Source of the DNA: a virus
IMG/VR virus record: IMGVR_UViG_3300018059_000021
Coordinates: 1-42,657 of that record
Length of the DNA: 42,657 nucleotides
Strand: one strand, 5' to 3'
A program made the translations under genes and the position numbers. Below are positions 37,861 to 42,657 of this stretch, one piece after another (the first letter of the stretch is position 1; every line of letters begins with the position of its first letter). The notes under the pieces were generated by a model. The model did not search any database and was not told where the DNA came from. It saw nothing but the letters and a program-made list of their open reading frames with translations.

Positions 37861-38448
37861 ATGCTCCCCGACGAAGTACTCTCGTCGCAGGTGATCGCCG
37901 CGCAATTTCGCTTCCCGCGCAACATCCCCAAGCGTCCCCTGATCGACTACGAATACGGCGGCGCGGCGCTGCAAGATGCGTCGCGCGGGCTGCGCGATCG
38001 GGTCTGGAAGGGCGAGGTGATCGGCGAGGACGTGATTCTGTCGGCGCAGGGCGTGGCACCGGAAACCGTGCTCACTGTCGAGGGGATCGCCGACTTCGGG
38101 TTCACGTTCGACCAGAACATGAACGTCTTCGTCACCTATCGGACCGAGGCGGGCGGCTGCTTTTATTACTGGTTCGATTCGCTGGTGAGCGGCTACGTCA
38201 CGACGCAACTGCCGGTGGGATCGATCACGCCGCGCTGCGCGATCGATGACAACCGAACCCTGCAAGTGAGCGTGTCGGACATCATCCTTGCCTACGTGCG
38301 CGCGGGCACGCTGTACTTCAGAGCGCAGCGCGATCGTTACCTGGTGGAATACAATCTGGCCGGCTCTATCGGTCCGGGCGGGCTGATCCAGGTGGGCATG
38401 AACGAAGCCCTGCGTTTTCAGTTCCTGCTTTCCAGCGCATCCTCCTGA
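37861..38448 (+). CDS. Tail protein of unknown role, 195 residues
   Basis: A beta-rich protein with FGFTFDQNMNVFVTYRTEAG, FYYWFDSLVSGYVTTQLPVG and AYVRAGTLYFRAQRDRY, suggesting a propeller-like set of strands. It lies between the hub halves and one base from each neighbour. It is likely part of the tail tip; no family is named. Confidence 0.65.
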   Translation: MLPDEVLSSQVIAAQFRFPRNIPKRPLIDYEYGGAALQDASRGLRDRVWKGEVIGEDVILSAQGVAPETVLTVEGIADFGFTFDQNMNVFVTYRTEAGGCFYYWFDSLVSGYVTTQLPVGSITPRCAIDDNRTLQVSVSDIILAYVRAGTLYFRAQRDRYLVEYNLAGSIGPGGLIQVGMNEALRFQFLLSSASS

Positions 38449-38449
38449 C

Positions 38450-40063
38450 ATGGCCTGCACCTACTCGCTGTCGTCGGTCATCATGGAGCTGGCGATTCGC
38501 GCCGGTGCGGATCCGCGCTTTATCGACGTGGCCCGCTTGGACAGCCAAGTGCGCGGCTTCACCGTCATCAACACCTACCCGTGCGCGGGCGCGCTGCAAT
38601 CGCTGTCGCAGGTGTTCTTCTTCGATCCTGCGAACTACGACGGGGTGCTGCATTTTCTGCCACGCGGCGCCGACACCGTGGCCATCGTCACCGAAGACGA
38701 CATGCTCGAGGACGTTGACCAGGTGGAGGACGAGAAGCGGGCCGACCCGATCGGCATCCCGCGCGTGCTGCACCTGAATTACTTCGACATAGCCGGTGGG
38801 CTGGCGACCGACATTCAGACCAGCGAGCGGGCCGGGGACCGGCGGGCGACGGGCGAGAGTTCGTTGCAGACCCCCGTGCTCATGAACGCGGACGAAGCGG
38901 CGCGCGTCGTGGTCATCAATCACAAGGTGGCGATCGAGGCAGCGCGTGGCGAGCTGAAGTTCCAGCTCCCCGATAGCTGGCTGCACCTGGTCGCCGCGGA
39001 CCCGATCATTCTGCAATGGGAGGGGAAGAGCGAGCGCGTCATGATTCAGCGCGCGTCGATCCTGGACGGGTTCCAGGAGTACATCGGTATCCGCGACCGG
39101 CAGAGCGCGTACACGTCGAACGTCGAGGGCATCCCCGCGGCGCCGCAGACACCGCCAGCGGTGGGCGTGGTCGGGCCGACGCTGCTGGAAATCCTGGACA
39201 TCCACATTCTGCGCGACGCCGACGACAACGTGGGGCTGTTCTACTACGGTGCCGTGTCCGGTCTGCTGCCGGCGTGGCAGGGTGCGCTGATCGAACTGAG
39301 CTTGGACGGCGGCGCGAACTACGTCGACAGCTTGGCGACGCGGGTGGGGTCCGTGATGGGCTCAATCACGACGGCGCTGCCGGATCATCCGCAGGCGTTC
39401 CCGGACCTGATCCACACCGTCCGCGTGCGGATCGACACGCCAAACGCCGAGCTGCTGGACACCGATCTGGCCGGGCTCATGAACCGCGAGAACTTGGCGA
39501 TCATCGGCGACGAGCTGATCGCGTTCGCGCTGCCGGACGAGGTCTCGCCGGGGGTGTGGGATCTGTCGTATCTGCTGCGCGGGCGCAAGGGCACGAGCAC
39601 GGCGCCCCATGTAACGGGCGAGCGCTTCGTTCTACTCGAGCGCGGCTTTCTGGGGCTGATCCCGGCGAGCATCGTGGACGTGGGGCGCACACTCACCTTC
39701 CGCGCCACCAGCTTCGGCACCTCTCCGGAGGATGGGAACGTGGTGTCCATCGTGTACACGGGCCGCAGCCAGATTGAACGCGAGGTCGGCTACCTCACCG
39801 CCCGGCGTGACGGTACGGACGCGATCGTGGAATGGCAGGGGGTAGGGCGCCTGGGTGGAGGTGCGCAGGTCGCACACGGCGCGAGGTTCACCGGCTACCG
39901 CGTCACCTACGACGACGGCGTGCTGCCTGAAATCGTCGTCGACACGCCAGACCAGACGGACACGCAGGACGTGGCGGCGCTGGGCTCGCCGCTTATGATC
40001 CGCGTCCAGCAAATCAACAGCCTGATGGGCGCCGGGCCCGCGGTGGAGGTCGAGCTACTGTGA
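38450..40063 (+). CDS. Tail-tip central protein, C-terminal half (GTA gp15-like)
   Basis: 537 residues matching the C-terminal region of gp15-type tail proteins: SVIMELAIRAGADPRFIDVA, RGFTVINTYPCAGALQSLSQ, VLHFLPRGA, DDMLEDVDQVEDEKRADPIG, RVLHLNYFDI, and later ENLAIIGDELIAFALPDEVS then WDLSYLLRGRKGT. With gene 35866-36897 it would form one hub complex as two chains. ATG 38450. A GTGA overlap follows. Confidence 0.8.
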   Translation: MACTYSLSSVIMELAIRAGADPRFIDVARLDSQVRGFTVINTYPCAGALQSLSQVFFFDPANYDGVLHFLPRGADTVAIVTEDDMLEDVDQVEDEKRADPIGIPRVLHLNYFDIAGGLATDIQTSERAGDRRATGESSLQTPVLMNADEAARVVVINHKVAIEAARGELKFQLPDSWLHLVAADPIILQWEGKSERVMIQRASILDGFQEYIGIRDRQSAYTSNVEGIPAAPQTPPAVGVVGPTLLEILDIHILRDADDNVGLFYYGAVSGLLPAWQGALIELSLDGGANYVDSLATRVGSVMGSITTALPDHPQAFPDLIHTVRVRIDTPNAELLDTDLAGLMNRENLAIIGDELIAFALPDEVSPGVWDLSYLLRGRKGTSTAPHVTGERFVLLERGFLGLIPASIVDVGRTLTFRATSFGTSPEDGNVVSIVYTGRSQIEREVGYLTARRDGTDAIVEWQGVGRLGGGAQVAHGARFTGYRVTYDDGVLPEIVVDTPDQTDTQDVAALGSPLMIRVQQINSLMGAGPAVEVELL

Positions 40064-40968
40064 ACACGCCGAACCGCGACATCCCCTACGTCCCCGAGGG
40101 CACGCTCGACCCCGCGGCCGGGCTGAACCTCGCCCTGGACGTGATCGACGCCGTGATCGTCCCGCGGGTCATCAGCATGGCGCACACGGCGCCGCCTGGG
40201 CTACCGAGCGACGGCGACCTGTACGTCCCGGCATCCCCAGCGACGGGCGCCTGGGCGGGTCTGGAAAACTACCTCGTGCGGTATCGAACGGAGGGCGCGT
40301 TCTGGCAAGCCTACGCACCGGGCGCCGTCTACCTGCTGCTGAATCAAGACGACCTTGGGCTGTACAAACTCGACGACGGCAGCAGCCCCGGCACGTGGAC
40401 ACTGGCCGCAGGGCTTGGAGACGCCCCAAACGACGGCAGCCTATACGCGAGGCGCAACGAATTGTGGGAGGCGTTCCAGGCCGGGCTCTTCGTGATGAAC
40501 GAGGATTCCCCGCCGCTGGTGGAGTCCGAAGCGACGACGTTGATTTTCGGGGACGGGCTCGACTTCACGGTCGAAACGGACGGCGTGGTGCGCGTGTTCG
40601 CGGCGCCGGTTCCCGTGCAGGTCGTCTTCCAGCTTGCAGTCTCTGACCTTGCGACCGACCTGACGACTGGCACCGCCAAGGCCTACTTTCGCGCGCCGCA
40701 CGCGTTCACCGTCACGGCGGTGCGGTCGTCGCTGATCGACGCCAGCAGCTCCGGACTCGTGACGGTCGACATCAACGACGGCGGCACCACGATCCTGTCC
40801 ACGAAGCTGTCGATCGATGCGACGGAGAAGACCAGCACCACGGCGGCGACGCCGGCGGTCATCAGCGACACGGCCATCGCCGACGATGCCGAAATCACGA
40901 TCGACATAGACGCCGCCGGCACGGACGCAAAGGGGCTGATCGTCACGATCATCGGGACGCGCCCGTGA
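40060..40968 (+). CDS. DUF2793-type tail protein with beta C-terminal domain
   Basis: 302 residues. Residues 15-125 follow the DUF2793 pattern (LNLALDVIDAVIVPRVISMA, PGLPSDGDLYV, and GAWAGLENYLVRY with FWQAYAPG). The C-terminal 100 residues are a Thr/Ala-rich beta domain (FQLAVSDLATDLTTGTAKAY) seen in phage tail ends. GTG 40060 overlaps the hub stop. Probably a tail-fibre attachment or adhesin base. Confidence 0.75.
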   Translation: MNTPNRDIPYVPEGTLDPAAGLNLALDVIDAVIVPRVISMAHTAPPGLPSDGDLYVPASPATGAWAGLENYLVRYRTEGAFWQAYAPGAVYLLLNQDDLGLYKLDDGSSPGTWTLAAGLGDAPNDGSLYARRNELWEAFQAGLFVMNEDSPPLVESEATTLIFGDGLDFTVETDGVVRVFAAPVPVQVVFQLAVSDLATDLTTGTAKAYFRAPHAFTVTAVRSSLIDASSSGLVTVDINDGGTTILSTKLSIDATEKTSTTAATPAVISDTAIADDAEITIDIDAAGTDAKGLIVTIIGTRP

Positions 40969-41708
40969 AGCCCTACCTGCTGCCGTGGCGACACCGCCAG
41001 CGGGGGTTCCTGATCAACCCGTACGCGCTTGCGGTGACGGGCGGAGGTCCGACCGATCCGTCCTTCGCGAACGTGGTCTCGCTGCTGCATTTCAACGGGG
41101 CCGACGGCGGCACGACGTTCACCGATCAGAAGGGCAAGACGTGGACCGCGTCGGGCACGCCGACGACCAGCACCGCGCAGTTCGTCTATGGGACCGCCTC
41201 GCTGCTGGATGCGACCGCGCAATCGCACATCGTCACGGCGTCGCATGCCGACTTTGGCTACGGCACCGGGGATTGGACGATCGAGTTCTGGTTCCGGCCC
41301 AGCTCTCTCTCGGGCGGCGCGCAGGGCTTGTACGACCAGCGCACCGCAGGCGGGCAGCCGCGTCCGTGTATTTTCACCCTGGGCGGTGGCGACCTCCGAT
41401 ACCACGCAAGCGGCGCGGATCGGATTACGGCACCGGGCGGCACGATAGTCGTCAACACGTGGGCCCACATTGCCGTGTGCAAAGTGAGCGGCACGACGCG
41501 CATGTTCAAGGATGGGACGCAGGTCGGGTCCAACTACACGGACGCGATCAACTACGAAACGAGCGGCGCCATGATTGGGAACTTCGGCGATCAGCCGGCC
41601 AACACGTTCGGCACGGTCGGCAACTACGACGACTTTCGCGCGACGAAAGGCGTGGGTCGCTACGCCGCCAACTTCACGGCGCCGCCGGCTCAGTTCCCGG
41701 ATTCTTGA
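40965..41708 (+). CDS. Concanavalin A/laminin-G-like tail lectin
   Basis: 247 residues. Residues about 38-247 fit a ConA-like jelly roll (LamG_3): VVSLLHFNGADGGTTFTDQK, FGYGTGDWTIEFWFRP, WAHIAVCKVSGTTRMFKDGT and GNYDDFRATKGVGRYAANF. Such domains bind sugars, so this is the best candidate for the receptor-binding protein. It is the last gene of the rightward tail operon and converges with gene 41690-41896. Confidence 0.82.
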   Translation: MKPYLLPWRHRQRGFLINPYALAVTGGGPTDPSFANVVSLLHFNGADGGTTFTDQKGKTWTASGTPTTSTAQFVYGTASLLDATAQSHIVTASHADFGYGTGDWTIEFWFRPSSLSGGAQGLYDQRTAGGQPRPCIFTLGGGDLRYHASGADRITAPGGTIVVNTWAHIAVCKVSGTTRMFKDGTQVGSNYTDAINYETSGAMIGNFGDQPANTFGTVGNYDDFRATKGVGRYAANFTAPPAQFPDS

Positions 41709-41896
41709 GCGCGCGCTGGGCCGCTGACGACGACCAGCAGCGCTGACTCGCACTTGGCGGCGCGACTGGGAGGGCGCCGCGCTGGCTGCTCATGCCACCG
41801 CACGGCGGCATCGACGCAGTGGTCTTCGGTGTCGTAGTAGCCGGCGGGCTGCTGCGGCACACCGTCGAGGAACAGGATCAGGATCCAGACACGCAT
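41690..41896 (-). CDS. Small protein with N-terminal hydrophobic segment
   Basis: 68 residues from ATG 41896: MRVWILILFLDGVPQQPAGY, then a Cys/Asp/His segment and an Arg/Pro-rich tail. The short hydrophobic start may be a signal or strand. It overlaps the upstream 53-residue gene, and its 3' end overlaps the lectin gene by 19 bases in convergent orientation. Function unknown. Confidence 0.58.
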   Translation of the reverse strand: MRVWILILFLDGVPQQPAGYYDTEDHCVDAAVRWHEQPARRPPSRAAKCESALLVVVSGPARAQESGN

Positions 41897-42039
41897 CGGT
41901 GCTGCCGTGATCCCGTCAAGGTGGCGCGGTAGGACTTGCCCGTGGGGATGCGCTTCGTGAGCGGCACGAAGAACGGGCGGACGATCAGGAAATACAGCGC
42001 GACACCGCCGACGGCGCACGCGAGAAGAACGAAGCCCAT
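41878..42039 (-). CDS. 53-residue membrane protein
   Basis: MGFVLLACAVGGVALYFLIV forms one membrane segment (about 2-20), followed by RPFFVPLTKR and a basic tail. A perfect AGGAGG lies five bases before ATG 42039, just after the leftward terminator, one of the best ribosome binding sites in the window. Too short for common gene finders. Possibly a lysis-related or membrane-stress protein; no family recognised. Confidence 0.62.
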   Translation of the reverse strand: MGFVLLACAVGGVALYFLIVRPFFVPLTKRIPTGKSYRATLTGSRQHRCVSGS

Positions 42040-42052
42040 AAAACCTCCTGGT

Positions 42053-42140
42053 AAAAAAAGCAGTCCGGGCGAGCGTGGGTGCTGGTCTTTGCGGACCTTA
42101 GCGGGTGCATACCGCCAGGGGCCAGCCGCCGCCCGGACTG
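42053..42140 (-). terminator. Structured leftward terminator or attenuator
   Basis: An 11-bp perfect stem (42130-42140 with 42061-42071, CAGTCCGGGCG and its complement) encloses 58 bases and is followed on the leftward strand by seven T (42053-42059). Inside, GCTGG/CCAGC and GGTC/GACC pairs allow branching. A strong ribosome binding site and gene 41878-42039 begin immediately after. The shape suggests a terminator with a large structured loop, perhaps a switch. Confidence 0.65.
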
Positions 42141-42159
42141 TGTGAAAGTTAGGAAACAG

Positions 42160-42438
42160 CTACAGGCACTCGCCGATAATCTCGCGCTCAAGCGCGCCGT
42201 ACTTCTCGTCATCGCCTGCCACCTGACCGAGCAGCGCCACAATCCACCAGCGCTCGCCATTCCATTTTCCCGGCAGCAGGGTTGCGTGAAGGGTTCCGCG
42301 CTCGCACAGATTGAGTGGGCCGCTCACCTTCTGCACTTCTCCAGGCTTCACGGGTGCCCCGCTGCCGCCATTACAGGGTTGTCCCTGGTCATCGGAGCGC
42401 CAAAATGCAACCACGGCGCCAGCGGCTTGGAGTGCCAC
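42160..42438 (-). CDS. DUF7666-like small phage protein
   Basis: 92 residues from GTG 42438. Conserved pieces are KVSGPLNLCERGTLHATLLP (37-56), WNGERWWIVALLGQVAGDDE (59-78) and KYGALEREIIG, the layout recalled for DUF7666 proteins. GTG 42414 would start at the family-like VVAFWRSDD. The upstream region is the hexamer array; on the circle gene 236-541 lies upstream. Function unknown. Confidence 0.65.
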   Translation of the reverse strand: MALQAAGAVVAFWRSDDQGQPCNGGSGAPVKPGEVQKVSGPLNLCERGTLHATLLPGKWNGERWWIVALLGQVAGDDEKYGALEREIIGECL

Positions 42439-42504
42439 TAGACGGGCTCGCTGCGCATCGCTCCATAGCTTTGAGAAAGAGGCGATCGTGGCGAGCCAGT
42501 AGTC

Positions 42505-42580
42505 CCCGTCCCCGTACCCGTACCCGTCCCCGTACCCGTACCCGTCCCCGGACCCGGACCCGTACCCGGACCCGGACCCG
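42505..42580. repeat. Hexanucleotide array CCCG(TA/TC/GA), right copy
   Basis: About 12 units of CCCGTA, CCCGTC/CCCCGT and CCCGGA, ending in the same order of units (GGA, TA, GGA, GGA) as the left array before the same flank. The number of units differs from the left copy, which fits an unresolved repeat at the join of a circular assembly or real length variation. Confidence 0.85.
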
Positions 42581-42657
42581 CGCCCGGTCCCGGCCCAGAC
42601 CGCCGCCCCGCCGTCAAGAACCGTTCCCGGCCCCGCGCGGCTGTCGCCACCGGCCCA
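42579..42657. repeat. Degraded terminal copy of positions 191-269
   Basis: Aligns without gaps to 191-269 (offset 42388), sharing for example GCCCAGAC and CAAGAACCGTT-like stretches, but with many changes, most of them to C. The left copy encodes the end of gene 236-541 correctly, whereas here its stop TAA is lost. So this copy is probably an error-rich contig end, showing that the genome is circular or terminally redundant. Confidence 0.75.

Noticed and set aside
42061-42140. tRNA-like fold in the structured element
   Set aside because: Arm lengths do not fit a cloverleaf and no T-loop GGTTCGA pattern is present; the following T7 run argues for a terminator.
42438-42650. 70-residue Gly-Pro/Gly-Thr repeat protein read through the right array
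   Set aside because: The start lies in the error-rich contig end. In the intact left copy the same frame is the continuation after the TAA of gene 236-541 and has no start codon, so the reading is an artefact of the damaged copy.
1-42657. CRISPR array, integrase, transposase or insertion sequence
   Set aside because: No regularly spaced repeats with unique spacers, no tyrosine or serine recombinase motifs, and no DDE transposase with terminal inverted repeats were seen. The hexamer arrays have no spacers.

Overview
The window looks like one complete, GC-rich (roughly 65% by eye) tailed-phage genome of the siphovirus type. It has an HK97-style head module (P27-type small terminase, large terminase, portal, prohead protease, coiled-coil-headed major capsid protein). 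It also has a long-tail module with a tape measure and a tail tip of the gene-transfer-agent type (DUF2460, DUF2163, NlpC/P60, a gp15-like hub). The host cannot be read directly. Codon use, GC content and this tail-tip set suggest a GC-rich proteobacterium. No integrase, tRNA, CRISPR array or insertion sequence was seen. The two ends carry the same low-complexity hexanucleotide array and the same unique flank: positions 191-269 match 42579-42657 without gaps but with many changes toward C. The sequence is therefore probably a circular assembly of about 42.4 kb, cut inside a repeat the assembler could not resolve.

Layout. (1) 236-4659, leftward: a DUF6948-type protein, a 780-bp non-coding stretch with hairpins and a possible small RNA, a C5-cytosine methyltransferase, a protein resembling tRNA/DNA-guanine transglycosylases (DpdA-like), several small proteins and a Cro/CI-type repressor. 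(2) 4791-10276, rightward early operon: about 17 small genes chained by 1-8 base overlaps, including tiny membrane proteins, zinc-knuckle proteins, an ASCH-like protein, an HD phosphohydrolase and a shortened DUF5131 gene. (3) 10419-11888, leftward lysis cassette: amidase, holin-like protein and a small partner. (4) 11965-15114, rightward: an unknown 288-aa protein, a secreted Ig/FN3-like protein, a membrane coiled-coil protein, a RuvC-like resolvase and an HNH nuclease. (5) 15111-22871: packaging and head genes, with a ParB-methyltransferase fusion before the small terminase. (6) 22966-28764: an unusual block of predicted glycosyltransferases and methyltransferases inside the head module. (7) 28769-41708: head-tail connectors, tail tube, frameshifted tail chaperone, tape measure, tail tip, and fibre/lectin proteins. 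(8) 41690-42438, leftward: three small genes and a structured terminator. On the circle these follow gene 236-541.

The most interesting features are four. The first is the 5.6-kb sugar/methyl-transfer island between capsid and connector genes, which suggests a decorated virion. The second is a putative -1 frameshift (GGGAAAA) that would fuse a small head protein to the first island enzyme, which otherwise has no start codon. The third is a recurrent element (core AAACCTGCGCC) at four predicted transcription-unit boundaries. The fourth is the pairing of a C5 methyltransferase with a transglycosylase-like protein. No replication polymerase, helicase or primase was recognised, so the phage probably uses the host replisome.
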